Shown in pieces: positions 43,681 to 52,742 of a stretch of DNA of 64,000 nt (the first letter of the stretch is position 1; every line of letters starts with the position of its first letter). Under the pieces are notes generated by a model that was not told the origin of the DNA, made no database searches, and saw only the letters and a program-made list of their open reading frames with translations. Source of the stretch: an uncultured Clostridia bacterium (GTDB lineage: Bacteria > Bacillota > Clostridia > Christensenellales > Borkfalkiaceae). The stretch lies in the NCBI GenBank assembly GCA_934271275.1, contig CAKQRD010000003.1, positions 114,972-178,971 on the forward strand. Reading direction: 5' to 3'. A program made the translations under genes and the position numbers.

Positions 43681-45006
43681 CTATTTACCGATTTCTCCCA
43701 TAAGAGACATTCCGCCCGTCGAGGTTATTTTAACATTTACGAAATTACCTAAAAGACTATCGTCTCCGTTGAAATACGCCATTCTCCCTCGCACGTCTCT
43801 TCCGAGATATTTTTGCTTTTTTTCGTCGTAACCCTCGCAAAGTATTTCGACGGTCTTGCCGAGATACTCTTTTGACTGCTTTCTGTTTTCGGCGTTTTGA
43901 AGCTCGATAAGCTTCATTATTCGCCTTTTGGACGTTTCTTCGTCGATTTGTCCCTCCATTTTTGCCGCGGGCGTACCCTCCCTCGGCGAGTAGACGAACG
44001 TAAACGCGCCCGCAAAACCGACTTTTTTCATTAAATCATATGTACAGAGAAAATCTTCTTCCGTTTCGGTGGGAAAACCAACCATAACGTCAGTAGTTAT
44101 CGCCACGTCCGGTATATATTTACGAAGTAATTCCACCTTTCTTAAATAATCTTCCGCGGTGTATCTTCTGTTCATAAGTTTCAAAATTCTGTCCGAACCT
44201 GCCTGAACCGGTAAATGAAAACTTAAACACGCTTTATCGCTTTCGGCAATGGCTTTGACAAGCTCTTCCGAAAGATCTTTCGGGTGATTCGTCATAAAAC
44301 GCAGACGAAATTTACCTTTTATTTCCGATATTTGTCTGATAAGAGCAGGAAAATCCGCGTTTTCAATGTCGTGACCGTAAGAATTTACGTTTTGCCCTAA
44401 AAGGGTAATTTCTTTATAACCGCTTTCTATAAGCTCTTTACATTCTTTTATTATTTCACTCGGCAATCTGCTGCGCTCCCTGCCTCTGACGTAAGGAACG
44501 ATACAATATGTACAGAAATTGTTACAGCCGTAGGTTATGTTTACCCAAGCGTTCGGGTAGCTGGTACGCGTTTTCGGAGTCCCCTCGGTAACGTCTCCCT
44601 CTTTTACCCAAACCTCCGAAACACTCTTTTTTGATGTCAACTCTTCGTCCAACAGTTCACCGAACTTTTCGAGATTATGAGTTCCGAAAATGATATCAAC
44701 GAACGGAAATTCGTCTTTTAGTTTCTTCGCGTAACCGCTTTGCTGCGTCATACAACCGCCGACGGCGATTATAAGGTCTTTCTTCCTTTTTTTAAGCTGT
44801 TTTAACGCACCGATATTTCCTTCCGCTTTTTTTTCTGCGTTTTCCCTGATACAACAAGTGTTAAAAACTATAACGTCGGCATCTTTTTCGTCATCGCACG
44901 GCTCATACCCGCGGACGGAAAGCATTCCGGCGAGTTTCTCGGATTCGTGTAGATTCATTTGACAACCGTACGTTATTATTTTATATTTTAAATCTCTGTT
45001 ACCCAT
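43681..45006 (-). CDS. miaB: tRNA-2-methylthio-N6-dimethylallyladenosine synthase
   Basis: A radical-SAM methylthiotransferase that modifies i6A37. 441 residues. UPF0004 domain: TYGCQMNLHESEKL, NTCCIRENAEKKAEGNIG and GGCMTQQ supply three cluster Cys. The radical-SAM motif CxxxCxxC is in GCNNFCTYCIVPYVRGRERSR. A TRAM domain forms the C-terminus. The ATG at 45006 (MGNRDLKYKI) is chosen because a perfect sigma-A promoter leaves it at the transcription start, with no Shine-Dalgarno; the longer in-frame start 12 residues upstream would overlap the -10 box. First gene of its operon. Confidence 0.94.
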   Translation of the reverse strand: MGNRDLKYKIITYGCQMNLHESEKLAGMLSVRGYEPCDDEKDADVIVFNTCCIRENAEKKAEGNIGALKQLKKRKKDLIIAVGGCMTQQSGYAKKLKDEFPFVDIIFGTHNLEKFGELLDEELTSKKSVSEVWVKEGDVTEGTPKTRTSYPNAWVNITYGCNNFCTYCIVPYVRGRERSRLPSEIIKECKELIESGYKEITLLGQNVNSYGHDIENADFPALIRQISEIKGKFRLRFMTNHPKDLSEELVKAIAESDKACLSFHLPVQAGSDRILKLMNRRYTAEDYLRKVELLRKYIPDVAITTDVMVGFPTETEEDFLCTYDLMKKVGFAGAFTFVYSPREGTPAAKMEGQIDEETSKRRIMKLIELQNAENRKQSKEYLGKTVEILCEGYDEKKQKYLGRDVRGRMAYFNGDDSLLGNFVNVKITSTGGMSLMGEIGK

Positions 45007-45013
45007 ATTAAAT

Positions 45014-45042
45014 ATCATAGCGCAAAAATCGATTTTTGTCAA
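45014..45042 (-). promoter_or_regulatory. Sigma-A promoter of miaB-mutS-mutL-miaA (leaderless arrangement)
   Basis: On the minus strand perfect TTGACA (45037-45042), 17-base spacer and TATGAT (45014-45019). Seven bases separate the -10 box from the miaB ATG, so the mRNA should start at or within a base or two of the start codon. Confidence 0.88.
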
Positions 45043-45098
45043 TTTTATGAGCGGGTTTTTGGTATAAAGATAAATATCTTAAACATACTATTTTGGAT

Positions 45099-47321
45099 AT
45101 GAAAAAGAGTAGTCCGCTTAAAATCCTTTTTATAGTTTTACTGTCCCTGACGGCGATATTTTTTGCCGCGTTTTCGGCGTTTTTGATAATCACGGCGGAT
45201 GCAAAAATCGACGAAAACAAGCTTATAAAAGTCGAGGGCGGGTTTGAATATTATGATTCGACGGGAGCGCTTATGGCGGAAGAGGTCGGCGGCAATTCGG
45301 TGACGAGTAACGAGAAGATTCCCGATCACGTTAAAAAAGCGTTTGTGGCGATAGAAGACAAACGCTTTTACAAGCATCGCGGCGTAGACTTTAAGGCGTT
45401 GTTCAGGGCAACCGTTAATAATTTGAAAAGCTTTTCCTTTAAGGAAGGCGGCTCTACGATTACACAACAGCTTATAAAAAACACGCACTTATCGGGCGAA
45501 AAAACTTTTAAACGCAAACTTTCCGAGATACGGCTTGCGAATGAACTTGAAAAAAAATACGACAAGGACGAAATTTTAGAAAAATATCTGAATACTATTT
45601 ATTTCGGTTCAGGGGCTTACGGCATTACGGACGCGTCACGCGTTTATTTCGATAAGAGACCGGAAGATTTGTCGATAAACGAAGCGGCGGTTCTTGCCGC
45701 GATCATTAAAGCTCCGTCACTGTATTCCCCTGCGGTCAATACGGAAAAGAGCGAGAAAAGAAAAAATTTGGTTTTAAGAGAAATGCTTTCGCAGGGCTAT
45801 ATCGAAAAAAAAGAGTACGATAAGGCCGCGAGCTACTTTCCTAACGTGGCAGAAGGAAATAAAACGGGCGATTACGGGTACTTATATATTGCGGCAAAAG
45901 AAGCATCGTCCGTCTTTGGTGACGGAGTGTATTACGGCGGGCGTAAAAAGATTTATACGGCATATGAAAAAGATAAGCAAAACGCCATTGAGTCCGTTCT
46001 GAAAAACGACGGCGCGAAATGCGATAAAAGCGCAGTTATGATAAATTCGGAAGGAAAAATCGTCGCGTTTTATTCGACTATACCCGAAACGAAAAGGCAG
46101 GCGGGCTCTACCCTTAAACCGCTGGTTGTATACGCGCCCGCAATCGAAACGGGAGCGGTGTCGGAGATGACTCCGATACTGGATGAAAAAACGAATTTTA
46201 ACGGGTATTCCCCCGCTAATTATAACGACAAATACTACGGATACGTTTCGGTTAAGGATTCTTTGGCAAAAAGTCTTAACGTATGCGCGACAAAAATTCT
46301 GAACTATGTCGGGATAGAAAAAGCGAAATCTTATCTTTCCAAAACAGACGTCGAATTAACCGACAAAGACGATTCGTTGTGCGTTGCGCTCGGATGCACC
46401 GAGAATGGTGTTTTTCTTAAAAATTTGATCGGAGCATACGGCGTTTTTCAGCGCGGCGGCGACTATATTTCTCCGACCGTTCTTTCTGAAAAAAACGAAA
46501 CAGGTATAAAGCTTTCCGAACGCTATGGCAAAAGAATATTTTCTCGCGGAACTTGCGACGTAATGAACGATATGTTGTCTTTTACGGTAGAAAACGGAAC
46601 GGCTAAAAAATTATCGTTTCTCGGTATTCCTATATACGCAAAAACCGGAACGGTCGGGAGCAAAAACGGCAATACCGACGCGTATTGCGTTTCATACACT
46701 TCGGAATACACCGTAGGGGTTTGGTACGGAAACGGCGACGGTACTTTAATGAGTAATTCCGTTACAGGCGGGACATTACCCGCCGAACGCTCTGCGGAAA
46801 TTTGGAAAAGCGTTTATAAAAGTCGTAAACCCGCCGCGATAGAAAAAAGCGATGAATCGGTTGTGGTTAAGCTTGATAAAATATCTTATGATAACGACAG
46901 AGTGCTTGTAGCAGCCGATGAAAACGCTCCCGAAAGATATATTTCCGAAGGTCTTTTTACAAAGAATAACTTACCGCAGGTAAAATCCGAAAGGTTTTCA
47001 GCGCCTAAAATTGAAAGTGGAGAAATATCAGTAAATAACAATGAAATTATGATAAGATTATGTCTGACACAATTGTACGGAGCAGAGGTGTACAGAACGG
47101 AAGGAGGGCATCGCGAGCTGGTTTTTGACGTAAAAGGTTCTCCCGAAGAAATCGTATTATCCGACAACACAACTTCAACGGGAAAGGTGTACGAATATTC
47201 CGTTGTTCCCTATTATAAAAACGAGAAGAATTGTTTTTACGGCAAGGAAATTCTTTTAGGAAAAATAAAAACGCCGCAAAAATGCGGCGCGGATGAATGG
47301 TGGAAAGACGATTTTGAATAA
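45099..47321 (+). CDS. Class A penicillin-binding protein (glycosyltransferase/transpeptidase)
   Basis: Polymerises and cross-links peptidoglycan. 740 residues: short cytoplasmic start and one membrane helix (~8-30), then GT51 with EDKRFYKHRGVDFKALFRA and GGSTITQQLIKNTHL, and a transpeptidase domain with SxxK in RQAGSTLKPLVVYAP, SxN in KSLNVCATKIL and KTGT in YAKTGTVGSKNG. The C-terminal ~90 residues look like a fibronectin III-type module. A hairpin CGCCGC...GCGGCG lies in the last codons. The ATG at 45099 is chosen, but TTG 45093 (two residues longer) is possible. Divergent from miaB. Confidence 0.93.
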   Translation: MKKSSPLKILFIVLLSLTAIFFAAFSAFLIITADAKIDENKLIKVEGGFEYYDSTGALMAEEVGGNSVTSNEKIPDHVKKAFVAIEDKRFYKHRGVDFKALFRATVNNLKSFSFKEGGSTITQQLIKNTHLSGEKTFKRKLSEIRLANELEKKYDKDEILEKYLNTIYFGSGAYGITDASRVYFDKRPEDLSINEAAVLAAIIKAPSLYSPAVNTEKSEKRKNLVLREMLSQGYIEKKEYDKAASYFPNVAEGNKTGDYGYLYIAAKEASSVFGDGVYYGGRKKIYTAYEKDKQNAIESVLKNDGAKCDKSAVMINSEGKIVAFYSTIPETKRQAGSTLKPLVVYAPAIETGAVSEMTPILDEKTNFNGYSPANYNDKYYGYVSVKDSLAKSLNVCATKILNYVGIEKAKSYLSKTDVELTDKDDSLCVALGCTENGVFLKNLIGAYGVFQRGGDYISPTVLSEKNETGIKLSERYGKRIFSRGTCDVMNDMLSFTVENGTAKKLSFLGIPIYAKTGTVGSKNGNTDAYCVSYTSEYTVGVWYGNGDGTLMSNSVTGGTLPAERSAEIWKSVYKSRKPAAIEKSDESVVVKLDKISYDNDRVLVAADENAPERYISEGLFTKNNLPQVKSERFSAPKIESGEISVNNNEIMIRLCLTQLYGAEVYRTEGGHRELVFDVKGSPEEIVLSDNTTSTGKVYEYSVVPYYKNEKNCFYGKEILLGKIKTPQKCGADEWWKDDFE
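47057..47073. repeat. Near-perfect copy of the 17-bp palindrome inside the PBP gene
   Basis: ATTATGTCTGACACAAT differs from the element at 24654 by one base. It lies in the region encoding the C-terminal module of the PBP, where an operator would be unexpected. Confidence 0.5.
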
Positions 47322-47370
47322 ATGAGAATTAAAAAAAGCCGTTCGCTGTTCAAACGTGTTTTTAAACGAG

Positions 47371-48528
47371 TCAGAAAGATATTTTTTCTATATTGCTCAT
47401 AGCTTCTTCTATAAGCCCTTCAACGTCTAATTTTTCTTCCGCTTTAATAACTCTTTGCAAATTCGGCTTAATTGCGGGGAATTTAGGAAGAAAAACGGTA
47501 CAGCAGTCTTCGTACGGCAAAATCGAAGTTTCATATGTGTCGATTTTTCTTGAAATCTCTATAATATCTATTTTGTCGAACGCAATCAGCGGACGAAGAA
47601 CAGGTATCGAGACGACGGAGTTAGAAGAAGTTATGCTTTCGATAGTCTGGCTTGCAACCTGCCCGAGACTTTCTCCCGTTATAATCGCTTGTGCGCCTAA
47701 TTTTTTGGAAAGTCTTTCGGCGATCCTCATCATAAACCTTCGCATAAGCGTTATCATAAATTCCTCGGGACAATTTTTATGAATTGCTTCCTGAATATGC
47801 GTAAACGATACAACGTAAAGGTTTATACCGCCGTTGTAATCGCCTATTTTTGCAGTTAAATCCTCTACTTTTTGCTTTGCGGCTTCTCCCGTATATGGAA
47901 AGCTATGAAAGTGCAGGCAGTCAAGCTTCATTCCGCGTTTACACATCATATATCCAGCAACAGGACTGTCTATTCCTCCGGATATAAGAAGAAGCCCGCG
48001 CCCAGCAGAACCTACGGGCATACCGCTCATACAATGTTCAATTTCTGTATAAACAAACGTCTTTCCGTCTTCTCTTATATCGACGAATACGGTAAACGAC
48101 GGATTTATAACGTCAACCGTTATATCCTTTCCGTAACGTTCTAAAAGTTTTCCGCCCAAAAGTCTTGCGGTTTCCATAGAATTCGGAGAGAAAGTTTTAT
48201 CCGCGCGATTGACGGTCACCCTGAAAGAGCCGTGCTTATCGTTACACAATAGAGCCGCCGCTTCAAAAATTTTTTCAAATTCGCTGTCAACGACAAGAGC
48301 TTTGCTGTAAGTGTGTATACCCGCGATTTTGTGCAGCTTTTCTTCTATAAGCGGCAAATCTTCTTCGGTAAAATTTTCTATAAGATACCTGCTGTGCATA
48401 GCGGTAAACGTATGTTCGATACCTTTTAAGGACCTCTTTATGTTTTCTTTGAGCATTTTTTCAAAATACCCGCGATTTTTGCCTTTAAGGTGAATTTCGC
48501 AATACCTTATAATAACAGCTTTTTCCAT
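47371..48528 (-). CDS. thiI: tRNA uracil 4-sulfurtransferase ThiI
   Basis: Makes 4-thiouridine at position 8 of tRNA and can supply sulfur for thiamine. 385 residues: ferredoxin-like/THUMP domain (~1-165) and PP-loop ATP pyrophosphatase with LLLISGGIDSPVAGYMM and ITGESLGQVASQTIESI. The C-terminal rhodanese domain of the E. coli protein is absent, as in Bacillus, where a dedicated cysteine desulfurase is the sulfur donor. That gene (next entry) is directly upstream and overlaps by one base. Confidence 0.95.
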   Translation of the reverse strand: MEKAVIIRYCEIHLKGKNRGYFEKMLKENIKRSLKGIEHTFTAMHSRYLIENFTEEDLPLIEEKLHKIAGIHTYSKALVVDSEFEKIFEAAALLCNDKHGSFRVTVNRADKTFSPNSMETARLLGGKLLERYGKDITVDVINPSFTVFVDIREDGKTFVYTEIEHCMSGMPVGSAGRGLLLISGGIDSPVAGYMMCKRGMKLDCLHFHSFPYTGEAAKQKVEDLTAKIGDYNGGINLYVVSFTHIQEAIHKNCPEEFMITLMRRFMMRIAERLSKKLGAQAIITGESLGQVASQTIESITSSNSVVSIPVLRPLIAFDKIDIIEISRKIDTYETSILPYEDCCTVFLPKFPAIKPNLQRVIKAEEKLDVEGLIEEAMSNIEKISF

Positions 48529-49664
48529 TATTCCATCATCCTTTTAAGTTTATTTGCGGATTCATTTGCGATTTTAACAAATTTTTCCGCTTCTTCCATG
48601 GTATTTTCGGGCGAAAAACTTATCCTTAAAACGCCGTCAAGAACCTTAGCGTCATACCCGCACGCTTCTATTACCCTGCTGTATCTGTTTTTTGAAGAAC
48701 AGGCAGAACCGTTTCCGACGATAATATCGTAAGTTTCGAGTTCGTGCATCAACACTTCGCCGCGAAGCCCAGCCGCCGACACGGAGAGAACGTACGGGCT
48801 TGAAGTTTTATCGGATAACCCGGAAATAATCGTAAACACGTTTTTATCTAAACGCTCCGCGATAAATTGCTTGATTGCGGAGATTTTGGAAAAATTTTCT
48901 TTTATGGCAGAATACCGTTCTTTTGCGGCATATTCAAACGTCTTTATCCCGAAAACGTTTTCCGTACCGCTTCTGTATCCGTTTTCTTGCCCCCCGCCGA
49001 AAATCAGCGGGAACAAATTCAAACCTTTTCTCTTAACGAGTGCGCCGACGCCTTTAAGTCCGCCTATTTTATGCGCGCTGACGGAGTATAAATCCACGTT
49101 CTTTCCTAATCTGAACGGCAACTTCCCGTAAGCCTGAACGCCGTCCGAGTGAAACACGAGCTTCGGATTGATTTCCTTTAATTTATCGGCGATAAAATTT
49201 ACGTCGTTTATCGCGCCGGTTTCGTTGTTGACGTGCATTATGGAAACAAAGCTCGCTTTTTTTTCTTTAACGCAATTAAAAAGTTTTTCGACGTCTACGC
49301 CGCCGTGTTTATCAAGCTCGATAATTTCCGTATCGTATCCCCGAGTTTTTAATTCGGAAAAGCTTTTATATACCGCCGAATGCTCGCCCTTGTCGGTTAC
49401 GAAAACGCCGCGTCGAACCGTGCAAAAAATTGCCGTATTGTCGCTTTCTGAGCCGCAGGATGTAAAAATAACTTCTTTATCGGTCGTCGAAGCTCCAAGC
49501 GTTTTCAATATCGTTTCCCTCGCCTCTTTAATTGCGAGAGAAGCTGAAAGCCCGCCTCTGTACAATGCGGAGGGATTAAAAAACTCTTCCTCGTTGAACT
49601 TTTTTGCCTTTTCGAGAGCGCAAGCCGAAGGTTTTGTCGTTGCAGCGTTGTCGAAATAAATCAT
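48528..49664 (-). CDS. Cysteine desulfurase (NifS/IscS family)
   Basis: Removes sulfur from cysteine as an enzyme-bound persulfide. 378 residues, PLP fold I: YFDNAATTKP at the start, SCGSESDNTAI, HVNNETGA, FHSDGVQAYGK, the PLP Lys in SVSAHKIGGLKGVG, and the persulfide Cys in GNGSACSSKN. Its coupling with thiI indicates it feeds 4-thiouridine synthesis, like NifZ of B. subtilis. It overlaps the unknown membrane-protein gene upstream by 4 bases. Confidence 0.94.
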   Translation of the reverse strand: MIYFDNAATTKPSACALEKAKKFNEEEFFNPSALYRGGLSASLAIKEARETILKTLGASTTDKEVIFTSCGSESDNTAIFCTVRRGVFVTDKGEHSAVYKSFSELKTRGYDTEIIELDKHGGVDVEKLFNCVKEKKASFVSIMHVNNETGAINDVNFIADKLKEINPKLVFHSDGVQAYGKLPFRLGKNVDLYSVSAHKIGGLKGVGALVKRKGLNLFPLIFGGGQENGYRSGTENVFGIKTFEYAAKERYSAIKENFSKISAIKQFIAERLDKNVFTIISGLSDKTSSPYVLSVSAAGLRGEVLMHELETYDIIVGNGSACSSKNRYSRVIEACGYDAKVLDGVLRISFSPENTMEEAEKFVKIANESANKLKRMME

Positions 49665-50263
49665 TGTGCGCGCCTCGTCAATGCTTCGTCAACGACGGTA
49701 CGTTTTGAAAATTTTAAAACGTTTACGATGAACGTTTCCGTACATTCGATAACGTACATTTTTTTCTCCCCGTCCTTGTTGACGACCATATAGTAGAAAT
49801 CTTTATTCTCGTCGGGCGTTACGTTAGAAGTTAAAATAACGGTTTTAACGTCCGGCATAAGCGAATATTTTTCGTATAATTCACTGCCGTATTTGCCTAT
49901 TTTTTCTAATTCGGAAGTCTCAAACGAAACTATATGCTTTCTTTTAATCTCTTTGATGACTTTGGAAAACCTTATCGTTCCGGAAATAAGCGTATAGTCG
50001 TAATCAACGTAAAATTTATCCTTAAACTTTCCGAGAAGTATTCCGGAAGCTAAAAACATCGCCGCCGGCAAAAGCGCGAAAAGCAAGCCTAATATAATTT
50101 GCCCCGCGCTACCCTTAAACTGATATAGCATCACTACCAAAAATAACCATATCCCGAAAAAAACGTACGAGATTATGGATAAAGTTTTAAAGATATAGTA
50201 CTTCGTTTTGGCAGAACGCTCCTCATGAATTTTAGAGGATTCTTCGTAAAAAATATCTTGCAT
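49661..50263 (-). CDS. Unknown two-helix membrane protein
   Basis: I do not recognise the family. 200 residues: a charged start, two membrane helices (~28-50 and 55-80), then a soluble part of ~115 residues with FYVDYDYTLISGTIRFSKVIKEIKRKHIVSFETSELEKIG and YYMVVNKDGEKKMYVIEC, which resembles a bPH/DUF-type beta domain in style. It overlaps the cysteine desulfurase gene and is therefore co-transcribed with sulfur-transfer genes, though a functional link is not shown. Confidence 0.75.
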   Translation of the reverse strand: MQDIFYEESSKIHEERSAKTKYYIFKTLSIISYVFFGIWLFLVVMLYQFKGSAGQIILGLLFALLPAAMFLASGILLGKFKDKFYVDYDYTLISGTIRFSKVIKEIKRKHIVSFETSELEKIGKYGSELYEKYSLMPDVKTVILTSNVTPDENKDFYYMVVNKDGEKKMYVIECTETFIVNVLKFSKRTVVDEALTRRAQ

Positions 50264-50366
50264 AATTCTCCGTAATAATATTTAGCGGTTTTTTAGATAA
50301 AAAACACTAAAATGCTGTTTTTGATAAAAATTTTTAACGGTATTTTTTCTTAAAAAGCAAAAAAAC

Positions 50367-52739
50367 TTATTTTAATCGAACAACGGTAACGCCGTTTTCG
50401 CCTTCTCCGTATCTTCCGCGTCGAAATTCTTTAACGTTTTTGTCGGTTTTTAAGTAGTCGCGTATGGATTTCAGTAAAATTCCTTCGCCCACACCGTGAA
50501 TAACGGTAATCTCTTCTATGTTATTTACAACTGCGGAATCAATAAACCGTTTAACTTCGTCAACGGCTTCGAGAGAGGTTTTACCTATAACGTTAAGCCG
50601 CGTTTCCGCCGCGCCGTAAGCGGCGGCTTTTGAAACCTTTACCTTATTATTCGGCTGTTTAACGGGCTTTTCTGCTTCCTGATTATATATATCGGAAATC
50701 TTTACCTTTGAGCGAATATCGCCGATAAGAACTTCCGCCTCGTTTTTGTTTTCTTTTACGGATAACAGCTTGCCGTATGCGCCGAGACTTTTGATATATA
50801 TTTTGCTTCCGATTTTAAGTTCGGTAGTTTTCGGTTTTATAAGTTCGATAGGCGCCGCGTCGTTGTCGGCGGTCAAGTACCTGCTGTTTTTAAGACGATT
50901 TTTAAGTTCCGCCGCGCGGATGGCTTCTCTGCTTTCGAGTCCCGCTTTTTTCAGTATGCTTTTAAGCTCGTCTATAATCTCTTCCGCTTCAGAAAGCTTG
51001 TCTGCTACTATTCGCTTGGTTTCCTGCTTTGCGTTAGCGTAAATTTTTTCGCGCTCTTTAATTATCTGCGCTTTATTTTCGGCGATTTCTTTCAGTTCCG
51101 CTTCTTTTTGAAGTTTAACCGCGGTAAGTTCCTCGGCAAGTTTTTCGGTTTCCCTTCTGCCGTCCTCCGCTTTTTTCAAAACGCGTTCAAAACTTATCTT
51201 TTCTTCGGAAAGATTTTCAACGGCTCTTTTTATTACGTCCGAAGGTAGTCCGAGAGTTTTTGCTATTTCTATCGCGTTAGAGCTGCCGGGTATTCCGACG
51301 TTCAGTCTGTATAAAGGTTTAAGCGTGGCGGAATCGAATTCCATAGAAGCATTTATAATTTCCTCGTGTTCCATCGCGAACTCTTTCAGTCTCGAATAAT
51401 GAGTGGTAATCACGCCGAAAGAATCGTAAGAAAGTAACTTTTCTATAACGGCGAGCGCAAGCGCGCTTCCCTCTTCCGGATCTGTTCCAGCCCCTAATTC
51501 GTCCAAAAGCACGAGCGATTTTTCATTCATATTACCGAGAATTTCGATAACGTTTTTAACGTGAGACGAAAACGTGGAAAGGTTTTGTTCAATGCTCTGC
51601 TCGTCGCCTATATCGCAAAACACGCCGCCGAACACAGAAAGCTCGGTATCGTCCGCCGCCGGGACGAATATCCCGCTCGAAGCCATAACCGTGAATAACC
51701 CCAAAAGCTTTAACGTGACGGTTTTTCCGCCGGTGTTTGGTCCGGTTATAAGCAGGTATCTGTAAGCTTTGCCGAGAGAAACGCTTATCGGCACGACTTT
51801 TTCTTTTGGAATAAGCGGATGCCTGCCTTGTCGAATATTTATAAAACCTTTATCGTTTAATACGGGTTTTATGCATTTTTCGCAAAACGAATATGTCGCC
51901 CTTGCGAAAAAATTATCAATTTGGCACATATTTTCCGCATTATACCTTAAAGCGTCCGAGCAAAAAGAAACCTTTGACGAAAGTTCCGCAAGTATTCTGT
52001 AAATTTCTTCGGCTTCGTCGAACTTGGCTTTTTTTAGCTCGTTATTATATTCCATAACCTGTTCGGGTTCGATGAAGACGGTTGCTCCCGACGCGGACTG
52101 GTCGTGTATAAAACCTTTAATCCGACTTCTGTATTCGCTTTTTACGGGAATAACGTATCTGTCCTGCCGTACGGTAACGACCTGATCCTGTAAATATTTA
52201 TTGCTTCCGCCGCGAATGAACGAATTAAGCTTATCGCGGATTTTAGCGTTTAAATCTCTTATGCTTCGACGAATCGAGTATAGCTTCGGAGAAGCGTTAT
52301 CACTGATTTCGTCCTCGGAAATAATTTTAGAGGTTATTTCTTTTTCGAGTTCGCCGTTTTCGTAAAGTCTCGCGCAAATAGCGGGAATTTCCGTAATGCT
52401 TTCGTCTTTTACGGCGAAAACCGCGCGCTTCATAATTCGCGCGCTTTTCAGATTCTCCGCAACCGCGAGAAGCTCCGCGTTGTTGAGCGTGCCGCCCCTG
52501 TCTACCCTTTCAAGCTCTTCGGAAATATCTTTGAAATAATAAACGCCGCCGACGCTGTAAACGTATAAAAGCTTAAAAGCCTCTTCCGTTTTGTTCAGAA
52601 GGGCTTGCGCGCCTTTAAGATCTGTCGTCGGGCGGAAATCCGCAATCTCCTTTTTCGTGCGTTCCAAAACCGCATACGAGGCAACCGCCGACAATATCTT
52701 ATCGAATTCTACCGTTTTCAGCGTTTTTACGGGAATCAT
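50367..52739 (-). CDS. mutS2: Endonuclease MutS2
   Basis: 790 residues, involved in suppressing recombination and rescuing collided ribosomes. It has a MutS-like core and ABC ATPase with TGPNTGGKTVTLKLLG, LSTFSSHVKNVIEI, LVLLDELGAGTDPEEGSALA and ITTHYSRLKEFA. A long coiled coil (~515-600) and a C-terminal Smr nuclease domain with VIHGVGEGILLKSIRDYLK follow. It lacks the N-terminal mismatch domain. It is 3 bases after pheT and so probably under the pheS T-box. Confidence 0.95.
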   Translation of the reverse strand: MIPVKTLKTVEFDKILSAVASYAVLERTKKEIADFRPTTDLKGAQALLNKTEEAFKLLYVYSVGGVYYFKDISEELERVDRGGTLNNAELLAVAENLKSARIMKRAVFAVKDESITEIPAICARLYENGELEKEITSKIISEDEISDNASPKLYSIRRSIRDLNAKIRDKLNSFIRGGSNKYLQDQVVTVRQDRYVIPVKSEYRSRIKGFIHDQSASGATVFIEPEQVMEYNNELKKAKFDEAEEIYRILAELSSKVSFCSDALRYNAENMCQIDNFFARATYSFCEKCIKPVLNDKGFINIRQGRHPLIPKEKVVPISVSLGKAYRYLLITGPNTGGKTVTLKLLGLFTVMASSGIFVPAADDTELSVFGGVFCDIGDEQSIEQNLSTFSSHVKNVIEILGNMNEKSLVLLDELGAGTDPEEGSALALAVIEKLLSYDSFGVITTHYSRLKEFAMEHEEIINASMEFDSATLKPLYRLNVGIPGSSNAIEIAKTLGLPSDVIKRAVENLSEEKISFERVLKKAEDGRRETEKLAEELTAVKLQKEAELKEIAENKAQIIKEREKIYANAKQETKRIVADKLSEAEEIIDELKSILKKAGLESREAIRAAELKNRLKNSRYLTADNDAAPIELIKPKTTELKIGSKIYIKSLGAYGKLLSVKENKNEAEVLIGDIRSKVKISDIYNQEAEKPVKQPNNKVKVSKAAAYGAAETRLNVIGKTSLEAVDEVKRFIDSAVVNNIEEITVIHGVGEGILLKSIRDYLKTDKNVKEFRRGRYGEGENGVTVVRLK

Positions 52740-52742
52740 TTG

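Noticed and set aside
47271..47289. CGCCGC/GCGGCG hairpin at the end of the PBP gene
   Set aside because: Lies inside the coding region and has no T-run on the plus strand; not called as terminator.
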